Shown: positions 16,693 to 25,200 of the stretch, piece by piece
Position numbering within the stretch: the first letter of the stretch is position 1
How the letters are laid out: every line of letters starts with the position of its first letter
Assembly (NCBI RefSeq): GCF_001646785.1
Contig: NZ_LRRH01000055.1
Coordinates: 1 to 53,444 of the forward strand
DNA from: Rhodococcus phenolicus
Lineage (GTDB): Bacteria; Actinomycetota; Actinomycetes; Mycobacteriales; Mycobacteriaceae
Length of the DNA: 53,444 nt
Direction of reading: 5' to 3'
Notes under the pieces: generated by a model
Databases searched by the model: none
Told to the model about the DNA's origin: nothing
The model's input: the letters and a program-made list of their open reading frames with translations, nothing else
Program-made: the position numbers and the translations under genes

Positions 16693-18174
16693 TCAGCCGG
16701 CGACCTCGGCTTTGTCGGCATCGGACTCCGGTGCCGAGTCCTGTTGCGATCCTTGCCCGACGAACAGGGCCGAGGCGACGACGCCGATGAGAAGGATCGC
16801 CCCGGGCAGGAGCATCGACTGCGCCAGTGCCGTACTGAAGTTGTCCGCAATCTGTTCGGGGATCTTGCCCATCGCGCTCCCCCCGCCCTCGCCGACCTGG
16901 GCGTTGCCGAGCCCTTGCGCGGCCATGCGTGACGCGATCAGCGCGCTGATCGCGGCGCTGCCCAGGACCGAACCGATCTGCCGAGTGGTGTTGTAGACGC
17001 CCGCACCGGCACCCGCCTGATGGACCGGCAGGTTGCGGGTCGCCGTCGATGCCAGCGGTGCCCAGATGCACGAGTTGGACAGGCCCGCGACGCCGGCCAC
17101 GATCAGGAACAGCACGATCGAACTGTCGGGCGTCATCAATGCAGAGAAGGCGAAGACGGTCACCGCGAAGACCGTGAACCCGATGGTGGGCAGCACTCGG
17201 GGCGGCATCCGGTCGGAGATCTTTCCGATCAGCGGTGCGGTCAGACCGGTCACGATCGCCATCGGCGCGAAGACCAGGGCGGCCTGCGTCGGTGTGTATT
17301 CCCGCACCGCTTCCAGATAGAAGTACGCGGGCACCATGAGTGAGGTCACGGCGGCACCCATCGCTGCGATCGCGATACTCGACATCGAGAAGTTCCGGTC
17401 GCGGAACAGGCTCAGCGGCAAGAGAGGTTCGCGCTTGCTGCGTGCCTGGTTGACGACGAACAAGACCAGCACCGCGATGCCGAGGATGATCATCACCCAG
17501 GTCCAGACATCCCAGTCACGGGTGTTGCCCTCCTGGATTCCGAAGACGAGCAGGAAGATTCCGATGCCGCTCAGTGCCACGCCGACGACGTCGAACTTGT
17601 GTCGATGCGTCTCGAGATCGGGCACCAGCCACGCCGCGAGAACGAAGGCCACGATGCCGATCGGGACGTTGATGTAGAAGATCCAGTTCCAGCCCTGCCA
17701 GTCCACCAGCACGCCACCGAGGATCGGCCCGACCAGGGTGGCGAGGCCGGCGACACCGCCCCACAGGCCCATGGCCGCACCGCGCCTGTCCGGCGGGAAG
17801 GTGCGGGTGATGACCGCCATCGTCTGCGGCGTCATCAGTGCAGCACCGAATCCCTGGGCTGCTCGGGCGGCGATCAGCATTTCGATCGTGCCCGACGTCG
17901 CGCACCACAGCGACGCGAGGGTGAACACCAGCAGACCCGCCAGGTAAACCCGTTTGGGCCCGAACCGGTCGCCGAGTCGGCCGGTGAACAGGAGTGGCAC
18001 GGCATAGGTCAGCAGATATGCGCTGGTGACCCAGATGACCTTGTTGATGTCGGTGTTCAGGCTCGTCATGATGGCGGGGTTGGCCACTGCAACGATGGTC
18101 ATGTCCAGCAGGATCATGAAGAACCCGACCACCAGCGCAGTGAGCGCAAGCCACGGATTTCGTTGGTGTGTCAT
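16693..18174 (-). CDS. DHA2 (EmrB/QacA) family MFS exporter
   Basis: A 493-residue proton-driven drug exporter of the 14-helix DHA2 group. The first helix carries LDMTIVAVANPAI (motif D1), motif A is GRLGDRFGPKRVYL, and motif C is GPILGGVLVDWQGWNWIFYINVPIG. The ATG at 18174 was chosen because AGGAACGGAAACC precedes it. A padR gene lies 81 bases upstream on the same strand, the usual arrangement for a PadR-repressed exporter. Substrates cannot be told from sequence. Confidence 0.92.
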   Translation of the reverse strand: MTHQRNPWLALTALVVGFFMILLDMTIVAVANPAIMTSLNTDINKVIWVTSAYLLTYAVPLLFTGRLGDRFGPKRVYLAGLLVFTLASLWCATSGTIEMLIAARAAQGFGAALMTPQTMAVITRTFPPDRRGAAMGLWGGVAGLATLVGPILGGVLVDWQGWNWIFYINVPIGIVAFVLAAWLVPDLETHRHKFDVVGVALSGIGIFLLVFGIQEGNTRDWDVWTWVMIILGIAVLVLFVVNQARSKREPLLPLSLFRDRNFSMSSIAIAAMGAAVTSLMVPAYFYLEAVREYTPTQAALVFAPMAIVTGLTAPLIGKISDRMPPRVLPTIGFTVFAVTVFAFSALMTPDSSIVLFLIVAGVAGLSNSCIWAPLASTATRNLPVHQAGAGAGVYNTTRQIGSVLGSAAISALIASRMAAQGLGNAQVGEGGGSAMGKIPEQIADNFSTALAQSMLLPGAILLIGVVASALFVGQGSQQDSAPESDADKAEVAG

Positions 18175-18255
18175 GGTTTCCGTTCCTCGTCCGAACAGCG
18201 ATCGTTCCGTCGACGAATCATGTGGGTTTCTTCGGCGCTGTCGATCTCGCATTCG

Positions 18256-18954
18256 TCAACCGTTCTGGCCGACCGTGTCGCCCTTCCGTAGTGCGTCGAG
18301 GGTCTCGGCGGTCAGCGCAGCTCCCCAATCGTGGCCGAGATCTCGTGCTTCGCCGGAGAGGCAGGGCGCCGCGCCGGCGTCTTCCTCCCATTGCAGCGAA
18401 CCGTCGCGGAGATCCTGGACCAGACCGTCCAGCCACTCCAGGTCGTGAGCGGTCTGACTGCGGAGATACTCCAGGGAGATCCAGTAGCGGCGGGGTACGC
18501 CCTTGCCTGTCGCCCATTCGCGGATGACGTCGAGCTCCTCGACGTTGTCGCGTAGCTGCGTGATGCGTTCGCCGAGCAGGGCGATCACCTCGTCGGCGGG
18601 CAGGTTGTGCGCCTCTGCCAGCGCGAGGGGGAAGATCGGGTACTCGCGAACGGGTCGGCGAAGGATTTCGGCGATGCGCGTCCGCACTGCGGCGGTTCCG
18701 GCCGGCGTGATCCTGTATGTGGTTCGCTCCGGTCTGTTGCCCGCTCGCTCGATACCCGTTTCCTGCACCAGGTTTCGATCCGCGAGACGGGACACCGTGT
18801 GATAGAGCGAGCCGGCCCGCAACTTGACCAGGTTGTCTTCGCGACGTTGCAACAGTAGTTGGTACATCTCGTAGGGATGCATCGGGCGTTCTTCCAGCAG
18901 CGCCAGCACCGCGATGGCCATCGGCGTCAGTGTGGGATCGGCCTGCGTGGGCAC
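18256..18954 (-). CDS. PadR family transcriptional regulator
   Basis: A 232-residue PadR repressor. The winged HTH (LTPMAIAVLALLEERPMHPYEMYQLL, then GSLYHTVSRLADRNLV and RTTYRITPAGT) is N-terminal and a helical dimerisation domain follows. The GTG at 18954 is preferred over one 33 bases further out because GGGAGG lies 8 bases before it. It precedes the DHA2 exporter and probably represses it and itself. An inverted repeat upstream (19009-19045) is the candidate operator. Confidence 0.88.
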   Translation of the reverse strand: MPTQADPTLTPMAIAVLALLEERPMHPYEMYQLLLQRREDNLVKLRAGSLYHTVSRLADRNLVQETGIERAGNRPERTTYRITPAGTAAVRTRIAEILRRPVREYPIFPLALAEAHNLPADEVIALLGERITQLRDNVEELDVIREWATGKGVPRRYWISLEYLRSQTAHDLEWLDGLVQDLRDGSLQWEEDAGAAPCLSGEARDLGHDWGAALTAETLDALRKGDTVGQNG

Positions 18955-19008
18955 CGGGTGTGTCCTCCCTTCGTGTCCGCCGTGCACATGCGGCGCGGTC
19001 GGGCGACA

Positions 19009-19045
19009 TTCCGCAAATACTCCACGCCGAATATACGGTGCGGAA
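19009..19045. promoter_or_regulatory. Inverted repeat upstream of padR
   Basis: TTCCGCA and TGCGGAA are spaced by 23 bases that include AATACT and ATATAC. The element lies 55 bases before the padR start, where an autorepression site would be expected. Confidence 0.4.
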
Positions 19046-19219
19046 CGTGCAGTGGCAATGGATCGGGGGAGGTGAGGTGATCACAGCGCCGTTCGGCCCC
19101 ATACGAAATCGACAGATGGAATGATCTTCCGTGGCATCCCGCGTCCATCGGATGCCGCTGTTCGTGACCCACCCGGCAATTGTTTCCGCATGTGAGGAAC
19201 TCACGAAGGGATCGGATCG

Positions 19220-19669
19220 ATGGCGACGAACACCGGTGACGAAACGAGTTTCACCGACGCCGAGCGCGCCGCGATGAAGCAGCGTGCGGCCGAACTACGT
19301 GAGCAGGGCCGCAGCGGCAAGGGGGCGGCGAAGCGGGAGCGCGAGGCGCAGGCGTGCGTCGACGCGATCGCCGCGCTGACGGGCACCGACAAGCAGATCG
19401 CCGAGCGCCTGCACGCTGTCGTGACCGAGGAGGCTCCACACCTCGACCCGAAGACCTGGTACGGCTTCCCGTCCTACGCCCGCGACGGCAAGGTGGTCGT
19501 CTTCTACCAGCCCGCGTCGAAGTTCGACACCCGCTACGGCTCGATCGGCTTCAACGAGGACGCCCTCCTCGACGACGGGTCGTTCTGGGCCACGGCGTTC
19601 GCGGTGCTCGAAGTGACCGACGAGATCGAGAAGCGGCTGCGCGAGCTTGTGCGCAAGGCTGCGGGATAG
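19220..19669 (+). CDS. DUF1801 (YdhG-like) family protein
   Basis: A 149-residue protein with a charged helical N-terminus (ERAAMKQRAAELREQGR and KREREAQ, about 15-50) and a C-terminal DUF1801-like domain (HLDPKTWYGFPSYARDGKVVVFYQPASKFDTRYGSIGF, in shorter conserved blocks). The family includes the Bacillus Fra/YdhG iron chaperone. The ATG at 19220 has GAAGGGATCG upstream. No iron gene is adjacent, so the role is open. Confidence 0.75.
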   Translation: MATNTGDETSFTDAERAAMKQRAAELREQGRSGKGAAKREREAQACVDAIAALTGTDKQIAERLHAVVTEEAPHLDPKTWYGFPSYARDGKVVVFYQPASKFDTRYGSIGFNEDALLDDGSFWATAFAVLEVTDEIEKRLRELVRKAAG

Positions 19670-19751
19670 GCCGCCTCCTCACGGGTGCCGCAGCAGCGGC
19701 CCGGGCCCGAAACCACCCATGTCGGGCAGGCCGCAGCGGTACGGTCCACGG

Positions 19752-20210
19752 ATGACGCCATTCACCCGCGGTCTCGTCGGGGTCGTCGCAGTGGCCGCGA
19801 TCGCCGGATCCGCGCCCGGGGTTGCCGGTGCCACGCCGTCGTCGGGTATCTCTGCAGTGACCCTGGCCGAATGGGAGATCCCTGCCGGCCTGTTGCCGTT
19901 CGTGCCGGAGGGCGCCCACATCGTCGTTCGCGAGATCACCCTCGCGCCCGGCGGGACCACCGGCTGGCACTTCCACCACGGGAACGTGTACGCCCTGGTC
20001 CGGTCGGGAACGCTGACCCATCCCGGTCCGGATTGTGTCCCGGACCTCTACCGCGCCGGCGACATCATCGGAGAGCCGCCCGGGCACGCAAATACGCACG
20101 AGGGCAACAACTTCGGCACCGAGCCGGTGGTCCTCGATGTTCTGTACGTCCTTCCCTCCGGCGATCCGTTGTCGGAGGACGCTTCCGCGCCGGAGTGCGC
20201 CGGAGGGTAG
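19752..20210 (+). CDS. Secreted cupin-domain protein
   Basis: A 152-residue protein with a Sec signal peptide (hydrophobic LVGVVAVAAIAGS; cleavage likely after VAGA or GATP around residue 27). A cupin barrel follows: GGTTGWHFHHGNVYALVRSG with metal-ligand-type His residues, and later GEPPGHANTHEG. Exported single-domain cupins of this sort are common and mostly uncharacterised. The ATG follows a weak site. Confidence 0.75.
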   Translation: MTPFTRGLVGVVAVAAIAGSAPGVAGATPSSGISAVTLAEWEIPAGLLPFVPEGAHIVVREITLAPGGTTGWHFHHGNVYALVRSGTLTHPGPDCVPDLYRAGDIIGEPPGHANTHEGNNFGTEPVVLDVLYVLPSGDPLSEDASAPECAGG

Positions 20211-20231
20211 TCACCGTCCGGCGCTCCGGCG
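20188..20231 (+). terminator. Imperfect hairpin at the end of the cupin gene
   Basis: CGCCGGAG-TG-CGCCGG can pair with CCGGCGCTCCGGCG across a 14-base loop that includes the stop codon, leaving a TG bulge. It may be a terminator. Confidence 0.35.
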
Positions 20232-20337
20232 TCGATGGGGTGCGCAACGACGACGGTTGCCACCGGCGGTCCGCTGCCGCTGCCACCGGTGACCTGCCAT
20301 ATCGTGATGAGAAGGCACGCGAGACGAAAGGCATGCG

Positions 20338-20949
20338 GTGACGTTCATCAAGATGTGTGGGCTGCGCGACGAAGCGGCGGTGGATCTGGCCGTCGAACTC
20401 GGTGTCGACGCAGTCGGTTTCGTGTTCGCCGAGAGCCCTCGTCGTGTGTCTGCGGAGCAGGCGGCGCACCTGCGCTCGCGGGTTCCCGCCGGTGTTCTCG
20501 CGGTCGGGGTGTACGTGCGGATGCCGCTCGCCGAGATCATCGAGACAGCGAAAGCCGCGAATCTCGATCATGTTCAGGTGCACGACCTGCATTCGGGGGA
20601 CGACGTGCGGGCGTTGCACGACGCCGGACTGACCGTGATCCGTGCCGTGAACACCGGCGGTGCCGAGGCGCTCACCGAGGACTTCGGCGCCGATCTGCTG
20701 CTGGTCGACGGCGCGGTCGCCGGCGCCGGAGTCACGTGGGACTGGCAGGACCGCAGCGCCCTGCCGTCCGGTCGCTGGATCCTCGCCGGTGGTCTGAACC
20801 CGGGCAATGTGGCGCGAGCGGTCAGGACGTCGGGTGCGTGGGGTGTGGATGTGTCCAGCGGCATCGAGTCGAGCCGCGGCGTCAAGGACCCTGACCAGAT
20901 GCGGGCGTTCGCGGATGCGGTGCGCGGGAGCGGCCCGGCCGAAACATAG
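20338..20949 (+). CDS. trpF: Phosphoribosylanthranilate isomerase-like protein, stand-alone
   Basis: A 203-residue TIM-barrel protein of the TrpF family, which converts phosphoribosylanthranilate to CdRP in tryptophan synthesis. The general base Cys7 (KMCG), Asp124 (LLLVDG) and the C-terminal signature GVDVSSGIESSRGVKD are present. The usual QLHG strand is changed to QVHD. The GTG at 20338 has GAAAGG 6 bases upstream. No trp gene is nearby. Most actinobacteria use PriA for this step and lack TrpF, so the gene is either a genuine extra isomerase or a re-purposed relative. Confidence 0.75.
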   Translation: MTFIKMCGLRDEAAVDLAVELGVDAVGFVFAESPRRVSAEQAAHLRSRVPAGVLAVGVYVRMPLAEIIETAKAANLDHVQVHDLHSGDDVRALHDAGLTVIRAVNTGGAEALTEDFGADLLLVDGAVAGAGVTWDWQDRSALPSGRWILAGGLNPGNVARAVRTSGAWGVDVSSGIESSRGVKDPDQMRAFADAVRGSGPAET

Positions 20950-20969
20950 GGCGAACCGCGCGTCCGGCG

Positions 20970-21923
20970 TCAGTGCGCGGCGGCGCTCTTCTTCCGCTTC
21001 GGAATCAGGTGCACGATCAGCACGACGATCGCACCGAGGACGAGGCCGACGAGCGCAGACGCCACAGTCCCCGCGGTCCACGACAGGACACCACCGAAGC
21101 CGCCGCTCACGAGTTCGCCGAACCAGTGCTCGAGATCGTGGAGGACATCGGCCGGCCAGTGGAACCCGGCCTCGCCGACGTTGACGATCAGGATGTGCCC
21201 ACCGACCCACAGCATCGCGGCGATCCCCACGACGGTCAGCACCGACATCACCTTGGGCATCGCGGCGACGAGGCCGCGGCCGATCTTCTGGCTGAACCGT
21301 GACTCGCGCCCCGCGAGCGCCAGGCCCACGTCGTCCATCTTCACGATCAACGCGACCACTCCGTACACCAGGGCGGTGATGAGGAACGCGACGACGATGA
21401 GCACCGCCAGTCGGGTGAGGAACGGTTCGTCCTCGACCGAGGACAGGGAGATCACCATGATCTCGGCGGACAGGATCAGGTCGGTGCGGATCGCGCCGTT
21501 GACCATCGACTTCTCGAACTCGGGGCCGCCACGCCGGGCGGTCGCGTCCGCATCGTCGTGGTGACCGCCCGTGAGTGCTTCATAGACCTTCTCGGCCCCC
21601 TCGAAGCACAGGAACAGACCACCGGCGATCAACAGGTACGGCAGCGCCTGGGGCAGGAACTGGCTCAGGATCATCGCCACCGGCAGGATGATCAGGAGCT
21701 TGTTGCGAATCGACCCGATCGCGATCTTGCGGATGATCGGCAGCTCGCGGTCGGGGGTGAATCCGTCCACGTAGCGCGGGGTGACGGCAGTGTCGTCGAC
21801 GACCACACCCGCGGCCTTCACACTGGCCCTACCGGCTGCGGCGCCGATGTCGTCGATGGATGCCGCGGCTGCCTTCGCGAGTGCCGCGACGTCGTCCAGC
21901 AGGGCGACGAGACCACCAGCCAC
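20970..21923 (-). CDS. DUF808 (YedI-like) membrane protein
   Basis: A 317-residue integral membrane protein of the DUF808 family. The soluble N-terminus (GGLVALLDDVAALAKAAAAS, then KAAGVVVDDTAVTPRYVDG) is typical of the family, followed by about six hydrophobic segments and a basic tail (IPKRKKS). The GTG at 21923 has GGGAGG 5 bases upstream, which settles the start. It converges on the trpF-like gene. Function unknown. Confidence 0.85.
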   Translation of the reverse strand: MAGGLVALLDDVAALAKAAAASIDDIGAAAGRASVKAAGVVVDDTAVTPRYVDGFTPDRELPIIRKIAIGSIRNKLLIILPVAMILSQFLPQALPYLLIAGGLFLCFEGAEKVYEALTGGHHDDADATARRGGPEFEKSMVNGAIRTDLILSAEIMVISLSSVEDEPFLTRLAVLIVVAFLITALVYGVVALIVKMDDVGLALAGRESRFSQKIGRGLVAAMPKVMSVLTVVGIAAMLWVGGHILIVNVGEAGFHWPADVLHDLEHWFGELVSGGFGGVLSWTAGTVASALVGLVLGAIVVLIVHLIPKRKKSAAAH

Positions 21924-22027
21924 GGGAACCTCCCAATTTCGGCTGTGCCGAGCCGAGCGCGACACGCGGTTTTTGCGGGTCGACTCGAACGGTACCGAAT
22001 CCGCGGGTGCGGGCACCAACGAGCCCG

Positions 22028-23116
22028 CTACCGGGCGCGCTTCCCGACGAGATCCAGCGTGCCCAGGTCCCGGATCGCCTCGCAGCCGCGTTCCAGCATC
22101 ACCACCATCATCTCGTCACCGCGTTCGGTCGTCGTCGCGAACGCGGTGCCCAGGGTCGCGAGCAGCGGTATCTGCAGCATGCCGAACCGGTAGTCGTCCC
22201 AGCACATCGCGCGGGAATATCCGCTCACCCCGAACCGGAGCAACGCCTCGTGATAGGTGGCGACGAGATCGGCCTCGGCGGCGCGCCGGGCATCCGGGAG
22301 CATGCCGGTTCCGATGAAGTAGGCGAGGTCGCGTGCGGCCAATCCGACGCCCATGGTCTGCCAGTCGACCACACCGACCGTGTCCGTGCCGACGTCGAAC
22401 AGCAGGTTGTCCAGGCGGTAGTCGCCGTGCATCAACGCATACCGCTCGGGTCCTGCGAGCAGCCACGGCGTCACGAGCTGCATCGCCGCGCCCAGGGTGT
22501 CGCGGGTGGATGCATCCAGCCGGGACCCGAGCTTGTCCAGGACGATGTCGACGGCCGTGCGGCAGATCTCCCCGAGACCTTCGGATGCGTCGAGATCGCC
22601 GGGTTTGGGCATGGCGCACTCGGTGAGATCGAGCCAGCGCGCGTCGCACCAGCTGGGTCCGTGCAGGCCCGCCAACGCCGTGACCGCCAGTTCGGCGTCG
22701 TGGACGGTGCATCCGGCGAGCTGGTCGCCCTGGGTGGCGGGATGGAGATCGTCGAGCAGCAGAGCGAAGTCCGTACCGTCCTCGCTGATATCGCAGTAAT
22801 AGCAGTGCGGCACCGGGACTTTCACAAATGCCGAGGCTTTCCGGTAGAACGCGACTTCGCTGATGTAGCCCAACGCCACGCCACCGCGTACCGAGTCGTC
22901 CTGGGCCGGAAGCTTGAGCACGAAGGTCGCGGGTAGTCCCGGGTCGTCGACGGTGTAGCGGGGCGTGATCCGGTAGGTGGCACCGGTCTGGCCGGTGCCG
23001 ACCGCGTGGATGTCGACGTCGGCGACGGTGACCTGTGCGCCGGTGGTGCTCAATACGGCGGACAACCACGCTGCGGTGACATCGGACGGGCGGCGGGGAA
23101 TTTGCTCGGACATCAT
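22028..23116 (-). CDS. Phosphotransferase (APH / ecdysteroid-kinase-like) family protein
   Basis: A 362-residue kinase-fold protein. It has an N-lobe lysine (TFVLKLP), the catalytic loop MHGDYRLDNLLF and the DFG-equivalent VVDWQ, as in aminoglycoside phosphotransferases and the ecdysteroid-kinase-like group. Two adjacent ATG codons follow GGGGAG; the first is used. It lies 43 bases downstream of an F420-dependent LLM oxidoreductase gene on the same strand, probably one operon. The substrate is likely a small metabolite alcohol, not necessarily an antibiotic. Confidence 0.8.
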   Translation of the reverse strand: MMSEQIPRRPSDVTAAWLSAVLSTTGAQVTVADVDIHAVGTGQTGATYRITPRYTVDDPGLPATFVLKLPAQDDSVRGGVALGYISEVAFYRKASAFVKVPVPHCYYCDISEDGTDFALLLDDLHPATQGDQLAGCTVHDAELAVTALAGLHGPSWCDARWLDLTECAMPKPGDLDASEGLGEICRTAVDIVLDKLGSRLDASTRDTLGAAMQLVTPWLLAGPERYALMHGDYRLDNLLFDVGTDTVGVVDWQTMGVGLAARDLAYFIGTGMLPDARRAAEADLVATYHEALLRFGVSGYSRAMCWDDYRFGMLQIPLLATLGTAFATTTERGDEMMVVMLERGCEAIRDLGTLDLVGKRAR

Positions 23117-23159
23117 CGTGCTCCCCGTTCCCGGGATCGATCGATCACAGGTCTGCGAG

Positions 23160-24227
23160 TCACGGGAGCACCTCGTCGTTCGTACGATAGGCGGTGGCGA
23201 TCGGTTCCAGTTCGTCGGGGGTGCATCCGTGCAGGATCACGGCGTCGGCACCGAAGTCGAACTCGCGGCGGATCCGCTGGACGCACTGCGCAGCCGATCC
23301 GGTGGCCGCGGGCTCGAGCCATTCGTCCGGAAGCAGCGTCGCGATGTGCTCGATCTGGTCGGCGGAGGCCTTGTGGTCGATTCCACCGGGGATCGAGAGC
23401 ACCACCGGGTCCTGCCGGAATCGTTGCAGCACAGCGGGATCCCAGTTGTTCGTCTTCACCAGCAGATCACCGTAGCCCTGCAGGTACGTGGCGAGCCGCG
23501 CCACCGTCTTCTTCAATCGCACTTCTTCGGGCAGGTGGTCGCCGACGGTCGCGAAGCACGACCACACCCGGACGTCGCCGGGATCGCGGCCCGCCTGTTC
23601 GGCGGCCTTCTTCACGATCGCCACCGAGCGTTGCAGTGTGTCGGGGGTGAAGTAGGTGTGCAGGATGACGTCGTCGAACGCCCGGCCCCCCAGTGCGAGT
23701 GAACGGGGCCCGAACGCCACCAGGCCGAGGCGGATGTCCTCGTCGAATTCCGGATCGAGGAACAGCAACGGATATCGTCCGATCGGACCGTCGTGACCGG
23801 CGATGACCTCACCGCGCCAGAGCCGGCGCATGACCTGTGCGAAATCCTCCATCTGTGCGGTCGTCACCGCCGGCACTCCGAACGCGGAATACAGGGCCGC
23901 GACGCCGCGTCCGATTCCGAGTGTGAAGCGGCCGCCGGAAAGCCGGTGCATCGTGGTCGCCCACGAGGCGGTGATCAGGGGATGCCGCGTGTTGTGGTTG
24001 GTTGCTGCGGTGGCGATCTGCATGCGGTCGGTGACCGCGCACGCCGCGCCGACCAGCGACGCGGCCTCTTTGATGTTCCAGCGTTCGGAGACGAATGCGG
24101 TGCCGAAGCCGAGTTCCTCCCCGCGGCGGGCTTCGTCGACCAGAGTTCTCGGCCCGTCCCCGCCGGCTCCCGCCAGCAGGTAGTAGCCCAGTTCGTCGAG
24201 CGTACGCTGACCCCTGTCCACAGGCAT
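23160..24227 (-). CDS. LLM class F420-dependent oxidoreductase
   Basis: A 355-residue luciferase-like (LLM) flavin/F420 oxidoreductase with the TIM-barrel marks LGFGTAFVSERWNIKEAAS, QIATAATNHNTRHP and SGGRFTLGIGRG. It resembles the mycobacterial F420-dependent subgroup. The ATG at 24227 (MPVDRGQR) is chosen because CGGGAGG lies upstream; a more distal ATG at 24260 has no ribosome binding site. It is transcribed together with the phosphotransferase gene. Substrate unknown. Confidence 0.82.
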   Translation of the reverse strand: MPVDRGQRTLDELGYYLLAGAGGDGPRTLVDEARRGEELGFGTAFVSERWNIKEAASLVGAACAVTDRMQIATAATNHNTRHPLITASWATTMHRLSGGRFTLGIGRGVAALYSAFGVPAVTTAQMEDFAQVMRRLWRGEVIAGHDGPIGRYPLLFLDPEFDEDIRLGLVAFGPRSLALGGRAFDDVILHTYFTPDTLQRSVAIVKKAAEQAGRDPGDVRVWSCFATVGDHLPEEVRLKKTVARLATYLQGYGDLLVKTNNWDPAVLQRFRQDPVVLSIPGGIDHKASADQIEHIATLLPDEWLEPAATGSAAQCVQRIRREFDFGADAVILHGCTPDELEPIATAYRTNDEVLP

Positions 24228-24363
24228 TGCGATGAGCCTCCCGTATGAAGTACCGCTCATACTGCATCGACGACCGACATGCCTACCGTAAGCCTGTCTG
24301 TTCCCCGATGAAGAAGGTAGGTGTCGCGCATCGGAAATGGCAAGAGGCGAACGTCGGCCGGTT

Positions 24364-25053
24364 TCAGCGCGTCGCTCGGCCCGGTGGCGGGACCTCCAGC
24401 ATGGGTACCAGGAATCTGCGAGCGATCGCGGTCAGTGCGGCGTCGTCGTCGAGATCGACGATGCGACTGGGAAAGGCGAGGAACGACCCGGTGATGCGGA
24501 CCATCATCTCTGCCACCAGATCCACGTCGAGATCCACCGAGACCGTGCCGGACGCCTGCTCGCGCCGTAGCTGACCGGCAACGAATGTCTGTACTGCCGA
24601 GAGCATTTCACCGTCGGCGCCGATGATGGAGCCGGCGAACGAGGTGGGATCGGTTTCGATCAGTCCCGCGACGAGCGGATTCGTGCGGATCGTCCGCAGT
24701 GAGCTCACGAAGCCGAGCGTCACGCGGTCGGCCACGGTGGGTGCACCGGCGACCTCCTCGATGAACCGGGTGAAGTACCGGCTGAACTCCCGCATGATCA
24801 CCTGGTCGACGAGCGCTTCCTTGGTGTCGAATTTGCGGTAGATCGTGATGCGGGAGAGATTGGCGCGTTTGGCGACCTCCTCCATCGTCGACCGTTGGAT
24901 GCCCATCCGGCAGAACTGCTCGTAGGCGGCGTCGAGGAGACGGGTGCGCGTCGCGTCGGTGTCGTCGGTGTTCTCGACAGCGTCGTTGTACGCGCGTTCG
25001 AGAAGCGACGTCGATCTACACAATCCGGATCGGGCCGACGGCATGGGTTCCAC
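24364..25053 (-). CDS. TetR family regulator divergent from lcp
   Basis: A 229-residue TetR-type repressor. The HTH lies at about 35-80 (TRTRLLDAAYEQFCRMGIQRSTMEEVAKRANLSRITIYRKF, in the standard arrangement). The ligand domain is C-terminal. The GTG at 25053 has AGGAGG 5 bases upstream. It is divergent from the latex-clearing-protein-like gene with 147 bases between. TetR regulators (LcpR) control lcp in Gordonia and Streptomyces, so this is the obvious candidate, though it may also act on the downstream LLM gene. Confidence 0.85.
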   Translation of the reverse strand: MEPMPSARSGLCRSTSLLERAYNDAVENTDDTDATRTRLLDAAYEQFCRMGIQRSTMEEVAKRANLSRITIYRKFDTKEALVDQVIMREFSRYFTRFIEEVAGAPTVADRVTLGFVSSLRTIRTNPLVAGLIETDPTSFAGSIIGADGEMLSAVQTFVAGQLRREQASGTVSVDLDVDLVAEMMVRITGSFLAFPSRIVDLDDDAALTAIARRFLVPMLEVPPPGRATR

Positions 25054-25200
25054 GAATACCTCCTGTGCTTGTTCCGTACCAGGGTGACGCTTCGGGACGG
25101 ATTCCGTGAATCTTCCGTGAGGATCGTGGTGATGTGCTCTGATGTTACATAGTTACCTAGACTGTTTCATTGCATCATCGAGCCCAATACAGGGGGGCGG
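25054..25200. promoter_or_regulatory. Divergent tetR-lcp intergenic region
   Basis: 147 bases with both promoters. TTCCGTGA occurs twice in direct orientation (25102-25109 and 25113-25120, 11-bp period), and GTTAC twice (25144-25148 and 25152-25156) within an AT-rich stretch. These are candidate operator or promoter elements; no perfect TetR palindrome is obvious. Confidence 0.4.
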
